A stretch of DNA of 64,000 bases from Novosphingobium sp. (GCF_030699305.1 NZ_JAUYNB010000010.1:248001-312000); one strand, 5' to 3'; shown: positions 41,347 to 52,568, counted from the first letter of the stretch. The notes: generated from the letters alone by a model not told the origin. Numbers and translations: made by a program.

Positions 41347-42921
41347 ATGACAGAAATCTACCTTGGCCTTGCCGCCAATGGCCAGCGGCAGCACCTGCTG
41401 CTCAGCCGGGCCAACCGTCACGGGCTGATTGCGGGGGCCACCGGGACCGGCAAGACCGTGACTTTGCAGGGCATTGCCGAACAGTTTTCGAAAGCCGGGG
41501 TGCCGGTGTTCATGGCCGATGTAAAGGGCGACCTGGCCGGGATCACGATGGCCGGCAGCAAGGATTTCAAGCACGCGGCCAAGCTGGAATCGCGCGCGGC
41601 GGAACTGGGCATCACCGATTACACCTATCAGGACAACCCGGCGGTGTTCTGGGATCTCTACGGCAAACTGGGTCACCCGATCCGCACCACGATCTCCGAA
41701 ATGGGGCCGCTGCTGCTGGCGCGGCTGCTGGGGCTGAACGAGACGCAGGAAGGCGTGCTGACGATCGCGTTCAAGTGGGCGGATGACAACGGCCTGCTGC
41801 TGCTCGATCTGGAAGACCTGCAACAGGTGCTGATCGCCTGCGCCGAACGCGCGAGCGAACTGGCCACGCAATACGGCAACATCTCCAGGGCCAGCGTCGG
41901 CACGATCCAGCGCCAGCTGCTCGCCTTCGAAAGCCAGGGTGCGGCCAATTTCTTTGGCGAACCGGCGTTCGAAATCAACGATTTCATCCGCTGCGATGAA
42001 ACCGGAAAGGGCGTGATCAACGTGCTGGCCGCCGACACGCTGATGCAGAGCCCCAAGCTGTACGCCACGTTCCTGCTGTGGCTGCTGTCCGAACTGTTCG
42101 AGGCGCTGCCCGAAGTCGGCGATGTCGAAAAGCCCAGGCTGGTGTTCTTCTTCGACGAAGCGCACCTGCTGTTCGACGACGCGCCCAAGGCGCTGTTCGA
42201 CAAGGTGGAACAAGTGGTGCGCCTGATCCGATCCAAGGGCGTGGGCGTGTTCTTCGTCACCCAGAACCCGATCGACATCCCGGAAAAGATCGCGGGCCAG
42301 CTCGGCAACCGGGTGCAGCACGCGCTGCGCGCCTTCACCCCGCGCGATCAGAAGGCGATCCGCGCCGCAGCGGAAACGTTCCGGATCAACCCTGACCTTG
42401 ATGTCGAGGCGGTGATTACCGAGTTGCGCGTCGGCGAAGCGCTGGTGTCCACCCTGGACGAGGAAGGCGCACCCGGCGTGGTCCAGCGCACGCTGATCGC
42501 CCCGCCGCGTTCGCGGCTTGGGCCGGTGACGCCCAAGGAGCGCGCGATCATCCAGTCGATCAGCCCGTTCGACGGCAAGTATGATGCCGCCGTGGACCGC
42601 GAATCCGCCGCCGAAGTGCTGGCGCAAAAGTCCGCCGATGCCGCCTCCGCTGCGCAAGTGGTCGACCAACAGGGCGAGGAAACCCAGCGCGCCCAGCCGC
42701 GTCAGTCACCCAGCCTGTGGGAAAAGGCCGGCAAGGCCGCGTTTGGTGCCGCTGCGGCATCGGCTGGTACCATGATGGCGCGCAAGATCAGCGGCAAGAA
42801 GACCAGCGGCTCACCGATCGCCTCTGCCGCCAGCGCGGCGGCGGGCAGCATCGGCACGGCGCTGGGCGGGCAACTGCTGGGCCGCTTCGCGCGCGGCTTG
42901 CTGGGCGGCCTGCTGCGCTGA
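41347..42921 (+). CDS. HerA-like helicase/ATPase, DUF853 family
   Basis: [82 protein letters not shown]. Confidence 0.93.
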   Translation: MTEIYLGLAANGQRQHLLLSRANRHGLIAGATGTGKTVTLQGIAEQFSKAGVPVFMADVKGDLAGITMAGSKDFKHAAKLESRAAELGITDYTYQDNPAVFWDLYGKLGHPIRTTISEMGPLLLARLLGLNETQEGVLTIAFKWADDNGLLLLDLEDLQQVLIACAERASELATQYGNISRASVGTIQRQLLAFESQGAANFFGEPAFEINDFIRCDETGKGVINVLAADTLMQSPKLYATFLLWLLSELFEALPEVGDVEKPRLVFFFDEAHLLFDDAPKALFDKVEQVVRLIRSKGVGVFFVTQNPIDIPEKIAGQLGNRVQHALRAFTPRDQKAIRAAAETFRINPDLDVEAVITELRVGEALVSTLDEEGAPGVVQRTLIAPPRSRLGPVTPKERAIIQSISPFDGKYDAAVDRESAAEVLAQKSADAASAAQVVDQQGEETQRAQPRQSPSLWEKAGKAAFGAAAASAGTMMARKISGKKTSGSPIASAASAAAGSIGTALGGQLLGRFARGLLGGLLR

Positions 42922-43009
42922 GCCGCGCCGCCGGGGCGGTTGATTCAGGACAATGCAGGCCTTAGCGTTAAGTGCGAACCTTTTTCGTGTTGGGAAGGGA
43001 GTATGGTCT

Positions 43010-44497
43010 GTGAGCGATGTACCTCGCGCGTTGGCGGTGCGTCCGCTGGGACTGCTGCGGCTTATGCTGGCGGCCCTTGCGGCGCTGTGGATAGCTGTAC
43101 CGGCGGCGCAGGCCGAAGACCTGTGGGCTTACGAGTATCACTGGTACGAGCCCAAGCCGCTCGCCGATGCGAGTCGGGCGGCCAGCACGATCATCAGCCT
43201 TCAGAAGTTCTTCATCCTCTATGGCGGGATGAACATCGACCAGCTGGTCGTGACGCGGGAAGGGCTGGCGGTCCATGGCAGCCAGACGACGATCCAGTCG
43301 AACAGCCAGTACGTGCCGTCTTATGGCGGATCATGGATCGGCAATCGGTATGTTCCTTATTACGGCGGCTCGACCGTGACGTCGCAAGTTCCCGTAACAA
43401 CACAGCAACAGGCCTACGTCCCGTTCAAGGACGTAACCGGCGTGTACCTGATGTATCTTCCCCACCGGGAGAAGCATTGGGGGGTCCATTTCACTTCCCG
43501 CGAAGACGGCAAGAACGTAACTTTGCGGACCACCGACGAAGGACTGGCCCGCCAATTTGCTGACGCCGCAGTGACGTTGATCGAGCAAGCCAACCCGGCT
43601 TTCATGCTAAACTTCGACGAAGTCGGACTGTGGGGGGTCTGGAACGACGCAAAGGCGTTCAAGAAGGCAAAGTACAAAGGCACGGGCCTCCACCTCGTCA
43701 AGGTCACCAGAGGTAGTCCGGCTGAGCGGGCCGGGATACGCCCCGGTGACATTTGGGTAACGATCAACGGGAAGCCCCGGACGTCGGGACAGTCGTTCAG
43801 CGAAGTCATCGGTCCGGCCTATGACAGCAATCTGGAGTTTTCTTTCGATCTGGAGGTCTGGCGGGACAAGCAACTGATCCCGCTGCGCCTCACCGCGAAG
43901 AATGTCCGGATGACGCATTGGCTGGCCAAGAATCCCAAGTTTCTGGGGGTCAATTTCCGCGAGCTCACCAGTGCCGATCCGCTCGTGCCGGGCGTGACGG
44001 CACCGGCGGGGGTGTTTGTCCGGGCGGTAATGGAAACCACGCTGGCGGCGCGGATGGACATCCGGCCCGGCGACATCCTGTTCGAACTGAACGGTGCTGC
44101 CATAGCAAATGGGGATGCGCTGATAGCTGTCGTCAAAGCCGGCCCCATCACCTCTGCCAAAGTCCTGCGCGATGGCGCTGTGATCGAATTGCGGGCACCG
44201 CCGCCGCCTGCTGCGCCGAAGCCTCCTGCCGCCGCGCCGGAACGGTTGGGGCTGGGAGTGCGCGAAATCCCTGCTGCCGAGGGTCGTCCGGCCTATCTTG
44301 AGGTCGCCGCGGTCGAGCCGGGACTGGCGGCGGCCAAGCTGGATTTGCGAGCGGGGGACAAGCTGATCGAAGTGAACGGCAAGGCCGTGGCTACGACCGC
44401 CGATCTGGCCGCCATTGTCGCGGGCGGTCCGGTGGTCACGGCGAAAGTCGAACGCGCCGGGGTAGTTGTTCCGCTGGGCGGTGTGACGCGGTTCTGA
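43010..44497 (+). CDS. secreted protein with three C-terminal PDZ-like repeats
   Basis: Signal peptide; VTRGSPAERAGIRPGDIWVTINGKP, VMETTLAARMDIRPGDILFELNGAAI, VEPGLAAAKLDLRAGDKLIEVNGKAV; no protease motif seen. Confidence 0.85.
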   Translation: MSDVPRALAVRPLGLLRLMLAALAALWIAVPAAQAEDLWAYEYHWYEPKPLADASRAASTIISLQKFFILYGGMNIDQLVVTREGLAVHGSQTTIQSNSQYVPSYGGSWIGNRYVPYYGGSTVTSQVPVTTQQQAYVPFKDVTGVYLMYLPHREKHWGVHFTSREDGKNVTLRTTDEGLARQFADAAVTLIEQANPAFMLNFDEVGLWGVWNDAKAFKKAKYKGTGLHLVKVTRGSPAERAGIRPGDIWVTINGKPRTSGQSFSEVIGPAYDSNLEFSFDLEVWRDKQLIPLRLTAKNVRMTHWLAKNPKFLGVNFRELTSADPLVPGVTAPAGVFVRAVMETTLAARMDIRPGDILFELNGAAIANGDALIAVVKAGPITSAKVLRDGAVIELRAPPPPAAPKPPAAAPERLGLGVREIPAAEGRPAYLEVAAVEPGLAAAKLDLRAGDKLIEVNGKAVATTADLAAIVAGGPVVTAKVERAGVVVPLGGVTRF

Positions 44498-44547
44498 GCA
44501 CGGCTGGAGCGGTCGCGGCCAGTTCAGGCCAGCGGTCGTGACAGCGA

Positions 44548-44599
44548 CAGTGCGGCGGCGGGCAGCATCGGCACGGCGCTGGGCGGCCTGCTGCGCTAG
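44548..44599 (+). repeat. decayed duplicate of the HerA-like gene 3' end
   Basis: cagtgcggcggcgggcagcatcggcacggcgctgggcgg then cctgctgcgctag; matches 42831-42869 (one mismatch) plus 42907-42919. Confidence 0.85.
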
Positions 44600-44982
44600 C
44601 CGACTTGCGTCAGGCTGAGCAGGTTGCCGTCGGGATCGGCAAACCAGGCCACGTGTGCGCCGCCGTCGGGGGAGCTCCATACCCCGTCGGCGTCCTGCCC
44701 GAACCCGTCATAGATTCGGAACGTCACGCCCTTGTCGGCCAGCGCCTGCACCGCGCTGCGGATGTCGGCGACGTGCCAGCCGACCACCGTGTGTCCCGAT
44801 CCGACATGGCCCGCCACGTCGGTCAGGCGCAGCGGGGTGCGGTTGCCAAGGTCGAACGTCACGGCATGGCCATCTTCACCCATCAGGCGCAGGCCCAGAA
44901 CGTCGGCATAGAACGGTCTGGACTTCGCCCGGTCGGCAGTCAGCACGAAGACAACGGGTTGCGCGGCGGGTGGCAGGGACAT
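44596..44982 (-). CDS. VOC family (glyoxalase/bleomycin resistance-like) protein
   Basis: VVFVLTADRAKSRPFYADVLGLRLMGEDGHAVTFDLG...WFADPDGNLLSLTQ. Confidence 0.88.
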   Translation of the reverse strand: MSLPPAAQPVVFVLTADRAKSRPFYADVLGLRLMGEDGHAVTFDLGNRTPLRLTDVAGHVGSGHTVVGWHVADIRSAVQALADKGVTFRIYDGFGQDADGVWSSPDGGAHVAWFADPDGNLLSLTQVG

Positions 44983-45073
44983 GGCAAGTTGATCCGGGGA
45001 TTGTTGAAGTAACCGGGGCTTACCATCTTTCGTATCAATCGACACCACCATGACATGCGTGTAAGGCACCGAG

Positions 45074-46996
45074 ATGAGTTCAAACCCGGCAACGCCGCTG
45101 CTCGACATTGTCGACACCCCGGAAAACCTGCGCAAGCTTGCCTCTGGCCAGCTCCGCCAACTGGCGGACGAATTGCGTACCGAAATGATTTCCGCCGTCG
45201 GGCAGACGGGCGGGCATCTTGGTTCGGGGCTGGGGGTCGTGGAATTGACCGTGGCGCTCCATTACGTGTTCAACACGCCTGCGGACCGGTTGGTGTGGGA
45301 CGTCGGCCATCAGGCCTATCCGCACAAGATCATCACCGGGCGGCGTGACCGGATCCGCACCTTGCGGCAGGGCGGGGGCCTGTCAGGCTTTACCAAGCGC
45401 AGCGAGAGCGAATACGATCCGTTCGGCACAGCGCACTCGTCCACCTCGATCTCGGCCGCGTTGGGCTTTGCCATTGCCAACAAGCTGGCGGGCACGCCGG
45501 GCAAGGGCATCGCCGTGATCGGCGACGGCGCGATGAGCGCGGGCATGGCCTATGAGGCGATGAACAACGCGCAGACCGCCGGCAACCGGCTGGTCGTGAT
45601 CCTGAACGATAACGACATGTCGATTGCGCCGCCGGTGGGTGGTCTATCGGCCTATCTGGCCCGCTTGGTGTCGTCACGGCCCTTTCTGGAACTGCGTGAA
45701 TTGGCCAAGCGCCTGTCGCGCAAGCTGCCCGAACCGCTGCACCGTGCGGCCAAGAAGACCGACGAATTCGCGCGCGGCATGGCGATGGGCGGCACCCTGT
45801 TCGAGGAACTGGGGTTCTATTACGTCGGGCCGATTGATGGGCATAACCTTGATCAGCTGATCCCCGTTTTGGAAAACGTCCGCGATGCCGCCGAAGGGCC
45901 GTGCCTGATCCATGTCGTGACGCAAAAGGGCAAGGGCTATGTCCCGGCCGAACAGGCGGCGGACAAGTATCACGGCGTGCAGAAGTTCGATGTCGTCACC
46001 GGCCAGCAGGTCAAGGCGGTGCCCGGCGCTCCGGCCTATCAGAACGTGTTCGGCGAAACGCTGGCGATGCTGGCGGACACCGATCCCACGATCTGCGCGA
46101 TCACCGCCGCGATGCCTTCGGGCACCGGGGTGGACAAGTTTGCGAAAGCGCACCCGGATCGTACCTTCGACGTCGGCATTGCCGAACAGCACGCGGTGAC
46201 GTTCGCCGCCGGTCTGGCGGCGCAGGGGATGCGACCGTTCTGCGCGATCTATTCGACCTTCCTGCAACGCGCGTTCGATCAGGTGGTGCATGACGTGGCG
46301 ATCCAGAACCTGCCGGTCCGCTTTGCGATTGACCGGGCCGGGCTGGTCGGCGCAGACGGCGCGACCCATGCGGGCAGCTTCGACATCACCTATCTCGCCA
46401 CCCTGCCCAATCTGGTGGTGATGGCCGCGGCGGACGAGGCGGAGCTGGTCCACATGACCTACACCGCCGCGCTCCATGACAGCGGCCCGATTGCCTTCCG
46501 CTATCCGCGCGGCAACGGCGTGGGCGTGCCGATGCCGGACGTCCCGCAGCGGCTGGAAATCGGCAAGGGCCGGATCGTGCGTGACGGCACCAAGGTGGCA
46601 CTGCTCTCGCTCGGCACGCGGCTGGCCGAAGCGCTGAAAGCGGCTGACGCGCTGGAGGCCAAGGGGCTGTCGACCACGGTGGCCGACTTGCGCTTTGCCA
46701 AGCCGCTCGACCACGACCTGATCCGCCGCCTGATGGCGACCCATGACGTCGTCGTGACGGTGGAGGAAGGCTCGATCGGCGGACTTGGCGCGCACGTGCT
46801 GACCATGGCCAGCGACGAAGGGCTGACCGACGCGGGCCTGAAAATCCGCACGCTGCGCCTGCCCGATGTGTTCCAGGACCACGATTCGCCCGACAAGCAG
46901 TACGACGCCGCTGGGCTGAATGCGCCGCAGATCGTCGAATGCGTGCTGAAGGCGCTGCGCCACAACTCGGCGGGGATTGAGGAAGCGCGGGCTTGA
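45074..46996 (+). CDS. dxs: 1-deoxy-D-xylulose-5-phosphate synthase
   Basis: [72 protein letters not shown]. Confidence 0.98.
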   Translation: MSSNPATPLLDIVDTPENLRKLASGQLRQLADELRTEMISAVGQTGGHLGSGLGVVELTVALHYVFNTPADRLVWDVGHQAYPHKIITGRRDRIRTLRQGGGLSGFTKRSESEYDPFGTAHSSTSISAALGFAIANKLAGTPGKGIAVIGDGAMSAGMAYEAMNNAQTAGNRLVVILNDNDMSIAPPVGGLSAYLARLVSSRPFLELRELAKRLSRKLPEPLHRAAKKTDEFARGMAMGGTLFEELGFYYVGPIDGHNLDQLIPVLENVRDAAEGPCLIHVVTQKGKGYVPAEQAADKYHGVQKFDVVTGQQVKAVPGAPAYQNVFGETLAMLADTDPTICAITAAMPSGTGVDKFAKAHPDRTFDVGIAEQHAVTFAAGLAAQGMRPFCAIYSTFLQRAFDQVVHDVAIQNLPVRFAIDRAGLVGADGATHAGSFDITYLATLPNLVVMAAADEAELVHMTYTAALHDSGPIAFRYPRGNGVGVPMPDVPQRLEIGKGRIVRDGTKVALLSLGTRLAEALKAADALEAKGLSTTVADLRFAKPLDHDLIRRLMATHDVVVTVEEGSIGGLGAHVLTMASDEGLTDAGLKIRTLRLPDVFQDHDSPDKQYDAAGLNAPQIVECVLKALRHNSAGIEEARA

Positions 46997-47101
46997 CCAG
47001 CGACGCGGTCGCTCCTGAAGCCCCGTTTGAGGCGCGCTGTTCGATTGTCGCCGCCAGGACCTGATGAGCCGCTTCTAGCGCTCCGCTGAATTATCGAAAT
47101 T

Positions 47102-47192
47102 CGTCACCCTGAACTTGTTTCAGGGTCCATCTCACCTCCTGCACGAACCGTGCGGGCCGAGAAATGGATGCTGAAACAAGTTCAGCATGACG
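47102..47192. repeat. second MITE-like element of the same inverted-repeat family
   Basis: cgtcaccctgaacttgtttcagggtcc (47102-47128) facing ggatgctgaaacaagttcagcatgacg (47166-47192). Confidence 0.85.
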
Positions 47193-47227
47193 GTTTAGAC
47201 TTTACGGTGGCGAAGGGGATAAGCGCC

Positions 47228-47244
47228 AACTTGTTCCAGGGTCC
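47228..47244. repeat. partial half-copy of the same repeat family
   Basis: aacttgttccagggtcc resembles the 47102 arm. Confidence 0.6.
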
Positions 47245-47312
47245 ATTGCGCGGTGCATCCGGATCGTGCGGGGGTGGCACTTGTCCTGATATCACGGTGC
47301 AGCGAAGTGTGC

Positions 47313-47999
47313 TCAACCAATCCAGCGCCACAGGCCCGCCGGGATATAAGCCAGCCATACGTGGGCCCAGCTGCCCAGCAACCACAGCACTATGCCGCCG
47401 ATCCACGGCACCGCGCCCGCCTTCGCCAGCCCACCCAGGCGCGGCCAGAAGCTGGTGCGGGCTTCCCAGCCTTGCCAGGCCTCGCCCATTGCCGCTTCCT
47501 TCTTGCGGTCCTGCATGTGCGATCCGACCAGTGCCAGCACGCCCACTGCCAACGTCAGCACGATCACGCGCGGGGTCGGCGACACAAGGAGATGGGCGCC
47601 GCTCCACAGCGCGATGGCCCACATCATCGGGTGGCGGGTCACGTGAAACACCCCGTGCGGGGCCTTCGTGGCCAGCGCCGCGGCGCGCGGATCGGGCAGG
47701 GCGGGGTTGCCGAAGAACGATCCGGCCAGCAGCACGGAGCTGACCAGCATCAGCGCGGTGGCCGCGCCCCAGATCACGTTCCCGCGCCCGTCCCACAGCG
47801 GCCCGGCATCGGGCGTAACCGCCCGGAACGCCATGGCCATCCATGCGAAAGTGCCCAGCGCGACCAGCGAATAGACCGCCTGAAAACCCTTGTCGCCGAC
47901 CACCCGCACGACAGCCCCGCGCAAGGGGTGGGACAAGGCAAAATGGGTTCCGACGAAAGCGACCGCTGCGGCGATCAGGTTGGCAAGTGCGTTGTCCAT
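47313..47999 (-). CDS. NnrU family membrane protein
   Basis: AAAVAFVGTHFALSHPLRGAVVRVVGDKGFQAVYSLVALGTFAWM; FHVTRHPMMWAIALWSGAHLLV. Confidence 0.88.
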   Translation of the reverse strand: MDNALANLIAAAVAFVGTHFALSHPLRGAVVRVVGDKGFQAVYSLVALGTFAWMAMAFRAVTPDAGPLWDGRGNVIWGAATALMLVSSVLLAGSFFGNPALPDPRAAALATKAPHGVFHVTRHPMMWAIALWSGAHLLVSPTPRVIVLTLAVGVLALVGSHMQDRKKEAAMGEAWQGWEARTSFWPRLGGLAKAGAVPWIGGIVLWLLGSWAHVWLAYIPAGLWRWIG

Positions 48000-48027
48000 G
48001 GCGGAACCCTCCCTCGGTTCGTGGTGT

Positions 48028-49359
48028 TTACCAGTCGTAGGCTTTGGGCAAGGCGCCCTCGGTCGGTGTCTGATAGCGGTCGCGCAGACGCGTCTGGCGG
48101 TTGCTCAGCGGTTGTTCAACCCCGTCGATGAACACCTGTGTCACGCCCGACCCGGCTTCCAGCGGATCGCCGTCCCAGATCACGACGTCACCGGCGCGGC
48201 CCGGCTTCAGGCTGCCGAACTTGTCACCCTGCCCGATGATTTCGGCCGGAACCGAACTGATCGCGGCGAAGGCCTTGTCCCATGACAGCCCGGTTGCGCC
48301 GGGCACTTTGGTCAGGCCGACCAGGTTCCCGGCATATTGCGGGGCATGGCGCGGCTGGTCAAAGAACGCGCCCAGCGCCACCTTGACCCCCGCCGCTGCC
48401 ATCCGCCCGACGTTCGACTGGGTTGCCCCCAGCTGTTCGAACGAGGCGGGGAGGTCGTTGAGCGGCGTGGCCAGCACCGGCACGCCCGATGCGGCCAGAT
48501 CGCGTGCGGCCATCCAGCCCTCGGTCGCACCGACGATCACCAGCTTGAGCGCGGGAAAATCGGTCTTCAACGCCAATGCGATCCGGATGTCGGCGGCGCG
48601 TTCAGCCCGGACATAAAGCGGCTGACGGCCCGCGACGACCGGGATCAGCGCAGCGGCATCGAACCGGTTGAGCAGGGCATCGCCCGGCCGTTCCGGTGCG
48701 GTATCGGCCAGGCGCGGATCGGCACCCGTGCCGCCGCCCCGGCGCGCGAGCTCACGCGCTTCGATCAGGGCATTGCGCAGCACGGCATGCACTGCCACGC
48801 GGCTGCCCCCGGCGCGGCGCGCACCGGTTTCGCCCAGATCGACGTACTGGAACGCGCGCGGCTGGGTCACGGCCTGATTATCCGCCCCCAGATCGATGAT
48901 CGCGCCCTGTCCGCCAAAGATCGCGCCGGTATCCAGCGGCGCAACCGCCGCCCGGGTTACCCCGGCAGCGCGGCTGATTGCGATCGGCTGGGCCACCGGG
49001 TTGATTGCGGGGGCGATATCCAGCGCCGCGCTGAACGGGGACTTGCCCGAATTGCCGTCGTTGCTTTCATCGACAGCCTCGACATCGACCAGCCCCAGAT
49101 CGGTTATCGCCACGACGAGGCCGGGCGTAACCCATTTCCCGCCCGCATCGATGGTCCGAATACCAGCGGGCACGGCCACGCCGGCTCCGGCGGCGACGAC
49201 TTTGCCGCTGCGCACGACCACGGTTCCACCGGCAATCGGGGCAGACCCATCGCCGATCACGACGGTGGCATTGGTGATGGCAATATCCTGCGCCAGCGCG
49301 GGAGCGGCGACCGAGGTGAGCAGCGCGGCGAGCGCGAGGGACAGCTTGCGCGCGCTCAT
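48028..49359 (-). CDS. amidohydrolase family protein (exported)
   Basis: Signal peptide; VIGDGSAPIAGGTVVVRSGKVVAAGAGVAVPAGIRTIDAGGKWVTPGLV; C-term KPGRAGDVVIWDGDPLE. Confidence 0.87.
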   Translation of the reverse strand: MSARKLSLALAALLTSVAAPALAQDIAITNATVVIGDGSAPIAGGTVVVRSGKVVAAGAGVAVPAGIRTIDAGGKWVTPGLVVAITDLGLVDVEAVDESNDGNSGKSPFSAALDIAPAINPVAQPIAISRAAGVTRAAVAPLDTGAIFGGQGAIIDLGADNQAVTQPRAFQYVDLGETGARRAGGSRVAVHAVLRNALIEARELARRGGGTGADPRLADTAPERPGDALLNRFDAAALIPVVAGRQPLYVRAERAADIRIALALKTDFPALKLVIVGATEGWMAARDLAASGVPVLATPLNDLPASFEQLGATQSNVGRMAAAGVKVALGAFFDQPRHAPQYAGNLVGLTKVPGATGLSWDKAFAAISSVPAEIIGQGDKFGSLKPGRAGDVVIWDGDPLEAGSGVTQVFIDGVEQPLSNRQTRLRDRYQTPTEGALPKAYDW

Positions 49360-50783
49360 TTCACGTCTCCTTCACCGGGCTGGCCAAGTTCGAAGTCGGT
49401 CACCGGACGGTGCTTCGGATTGCCGGAATCGAACAGCAGCGCGCCGTCGACCCAGACCTTTTCGGGCCGCGAATAGTTGGACAGCGGATTGCCGTTCCAC
49501 AGCACCACGTCCGCCGCCTTGCCCGCGTCGAGGCTGCCGGTCAGCTGGTCGATCCCCACGGCCTTGGCCGGGTTGAGCGTCAGCCAGCGCACCACTTCGG
49601 CGTCGGAAATGTCCACCCCGGCGCGGCGGGCATCGCCCTGCGCCTTGGCGGCTTCCTGATTGAGCCGCTGGATGCCGTTTTCGTCGTCCGAATGGATCAC
49701 CACGCAGGCCCCCGCCTTGTAGAGCAGCCCGGCGTTTTCGGGGATCGCGTCATAGGCTTCCATCTTGAAGCCCCACCAGTCCGCCCAGACCGCGCTGCAG
49801 GTGTCACTGGCCTTAAGCAGGTCGCCGATCTTGTAAGCTTCGACCGCGTGATGGAAGGTCGCGACCTTGTAGCCGAACTCCTTCGCCATATCGAGTACCA
49901 GCGCCATTTCATCGGCGCGGTAGCAGTGGTTCTGGATCAGGATTTCACCTTCCAGCACCCCGGCGAGCGTTTCCATCGCCAGATCGCGGCTTTCCAGTTT
50001 TCCTTCATCGCGCTTGCGGCGATAGTCCTGCGCTTTCAGCCAGGTGGCGCGGTTATAGGCAAAGTTGCCCATCCGGGTGGAGGGGGCGCGGCCCTTGCTG
50101 CCATAAACGCGCTTGGGGTTTTCACCGCAGGCCATTTTCAGCGTGTAGGGTGCGGCCGGGAACTTCATCCCCTGCACCGTGCGCGCGGGCACGTTCTTGA
50201 GCGTTACGCCGCGACCGCCCATCAGGTTGGCACTGCCCGGCAGCACGTGCAGCGCGGTGACCCCGCCGTTGGCCATGGCGCGGGTAAAGCCGGGGTCTTG
50301 CGGCCAGACGCTGTGTTCGGCCCAGACTTCGGGCGTGGTCGGCGCGGTCGCTTCGTTGCCATCGGAATGCGCCTCCACCCCGGGGCTGGGGTAATCGCCC
50401 AGGTGGCTGTGGGCATCGATGATCCCCGGCGTCACGAACTTGCCGGTCGCGTCGACCCGCTGATAGCCCTCGGGAACAGGCAGGTCGGCTCCGCCCAGCG
50501 CAACCACCTTGCCATCGCGGAACAGCACGGTCCCGCGCTCGATCCGGCCCCCCTTGCCATCAAACACGGTCGCGCCGACCAGCGCGGTCGCCGCGCCGGG
50601 ATAGACCCGGTAGCTGGAGGGATAGGGATCCTTGTTGAACTCCCGCGCCGCTTTCACGGCGGCGCTGGACTCCTTCTTGTCCTTGTCCTTGTCCTTGGCG
50701 TCCTTGGCCAGACCCGGCCCGGCGCCGCCCATCACCAGTGCGCAAGCGGCAGCGACCAGCAGGGGGCGATGCAGTTTCTTCAT
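49356..50783 (-). CDS. amidohydrolase family protein (exported)
   Basis: VDATGKFVTPGIIDAHSHLGDYPSPG; DVVLWNGNPLSNYSRPEKVWVDG. Confidence 0.93.
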   Translation of the reverse strand: MKKLHRPLLVAAACALVMGGAGPGLAKDAKDKDKDKKESSAAVKAAREFNKDPYPSSYRVYPGAATALVGATVFDGKGGRIERGTVLFRDGKVVALGGADLPVPEGYQRVDATGKFVTPGIIDAHSHLGDYPSPGVEAHSDGNEATAPTTPEVWAEHSVWPQDPGFTRAMANGGVTALHVLPGSANLMGGRGVTLKNVPARTVQGMKFPAAPYTLKMACGENPKRVYGSKGRAPSTRMGNFAYNRATWLKAQDYRRKRDEGKLESRDLAMETLAGVLEGEILIQNHCYRADEMALVLDMAKEFGYKVATFHHAVEAYKIGDLLKASDTCSAVWADWWGFKMEAYDAIPENAGLLYKAGACVVIHSDDENGIQRLNQEAAKAQGDARRAGVDISDAEVVRWLTLNPAKAVGIDQLTGSLDAGKAADVVLWNGNPLSNYSRPEKVWVDGALLFDSGNPKHRPVTDFELGQPGEGDVK

Positions 50784-50789
50784 CGTTGT

Positions 50790-52397
50790 CTACTCCGCCT
50801 TGGTTTCGGGCCGGTCTTCCAGCGTATCCAGGTGCATCCAGCGCTTCACGATCGGTGAAACCAGCAGCACCGCAACGGCCGCCCCGATCGAAATCCAGCC
50901 GAACATGGTATAGATTTCCAGCAGCTTTTCCTTGCTCATTTCGCCGCCATGGCCGCCGGTTGCTTCACCGATCTTGCCCGCAACGAAATTGCCCACTGCG
51001 GTCATGTAGAACCACGCACCCATGATCAGCGAGGCGAGGTAGCTTGGCGCCAGCCGGTTCATGGCCGACAGGCCAACCGGGGACAGGCACAGCTCACCCG
51101 TGGTGGCCAGCAGGTAATAGAGGAACACGAACAGGACCGGCGTCATCGCGGCGAGCCCAAACGCCTGCGCCCCCCAGACCAGCACCAGGTTGGCGAGGCC
51201 CATCTGGGCCAGTGCCAGACCGAACTTGGCCGGAGCCGACGGTTCCATCCCGCGCTTGCCGAGCCACTGCCACAGGGCGGCGAACAGCGGCGCCAGCAGG
51301 ATGATGTAGATCGGGTTGATCGACTGGAACAGCGAAGCCGGGGTTGCACCGCGATCGACATAGCGATCCGTGAACAGGCTCATCGACCCGCCGGCCTGTT
51401 CGAACAGGCCCCAGAACAGCGGGTTGAGGCTGATCAGGAACAGCACCGCGAACATCCGCTCACGCGGCTCCTTGGGCAGCTTGAAGGTTTCATAAAGGAC
51501 GTAGCCCAGCAGCGCGATGCCCGAAACCAGCAGCAGGTTCTGGATCACCGACTGGTACTGGACCAGCGCCCAGCACACCGCGACCGCGGCAATGCCGATG
51601 CCATAAAGCGTCATTTCGCGCGACTTGGTCAGCGGGGCCGGAGCCTCACCCGCGCCGTTCAGCGCGCCCTTGCCGAGGACGAACACGACCAGACCCAGCA
51701 GCATCCCGATGCCCGCCAGCCCGAAGCCGTAACCCCAGCCGATTGTTTCGCCCAGATAGCCGACCAGGATCGTGCCGATCGCCGCGCCGACGTTAATGCC
51801 CATGTAGAACACCGTGTAGGCACCGTCACGGCGCACGTCGGTCAGCTTGTAGAGCTGGCCGACCATCACCGAAATATTGGCCTTGAGGAAGCCCGAGCCG
51901 ACGATGATGAAGGCCAGCGCGCCCCAGAACACGTTGATGGCCGGATCAGCCTGCTTCACCAGCGGATCGGTGACGCCGTGCATCCCCTCAACCGCCATCA
52001 GGCTGTGGCCAATTGCCAGCAGCAGGCCGCCAAACAGCACCGCCTTGCGCTGCCCCAGATACCGGTCGGCCAGATAGCCGCCCAGCACCGGGGTGATATA
52101 GACCAGGCTGGTGTAGGCGCCATAGATCAGGTTGGCGTTGCCATCGCTGAACAGCCAGTGCTTGGTCAGGTAGAAGATCAGCAGCGCGCGCATGCCGTAA
52201 TAGGAAAAGCGTTCCCACATTTCCGCGAAGAACAGCATGTACAGGCCCTTGGGGTGGCCCGCGAATTCCGGCTCTTTCTGGATGGAGATCTTTGCCCCGA
52301 TTGCCAGGAATATGCCGAGGACGACGACCGCGATGCCCGCGATCCAGTCACCCTCGTTCCACAGCGCCATGTCTTTCATTAAAGCCCCCATCAGCAT
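50790..52397 (-). CDS. POT/PTR family oligopeptide:H+ symporter
   Basis: GHPKGLYMLFFAEMWERFSYYGMRALLIFYL; 12-14 TM segments; start uncertain among three nearby ATGs. Confidence 0.93.
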   Translation of the reverse strand: MLMGALMKDMALWNEGDWIAGIAVVVLGIFLAIGAKISIQKEPEFAGHPKGLYMLFFAEMWERFSYYGMRALLIFYLTKHWLFSDGNANLIYGAYTSLVYITPVLGGYLADRYLGQRKAVLFGGLLLAIGHSLMAVEGMHGVTDPLVKQADPAINVFWGALAFIIVGSGFLKANISVMVGQLYKLTDVRRDGAYTVFYMGINVGAAIGTILVGYLGETIGWGYGFGLAGIGMLLGLVVFVLGKGALNGAGEAPAPLTKSREMTLYGIGIAAVAVCWALVQYQSVIQNLLLVSGIALLGYVLYETFKLPKEPRERMFAVLFLISLNPLFWGLFEQAGGSMSLFTDRYVDRGATPASLFQSINPIYIILLAPLFAALWQWLGKRGMEPSAPAKFGLALAQMGLANLVLVWGAQAFGLAAMTPVLFVFLYYLLATTGELCLSPVGLSAMNRLAPSYLASLIMGAWFYMTAVGNFVAGKIGEATGGHGGEMSKEKLLEIYTMFGWISIGAAVAVLLVSPIVKRWMHLDTLEDRPETKAE

Positions 52398-52568
52398 TGG
52401 TGCGGCGCGCACTGCCGGGAGGCGCGCCAAAGTGGGGGGAGATTAGCGGGGTTTGCGCCGGATAGAAGCAGAATATTGCGCATTTGTGAAACAGGATGAT
52501 TCAGTCGCAATGCCGGATTTGCGCGGTTCCGGCTTGCGTGATGCGCTGTATTATGTCACTGATGCAGC

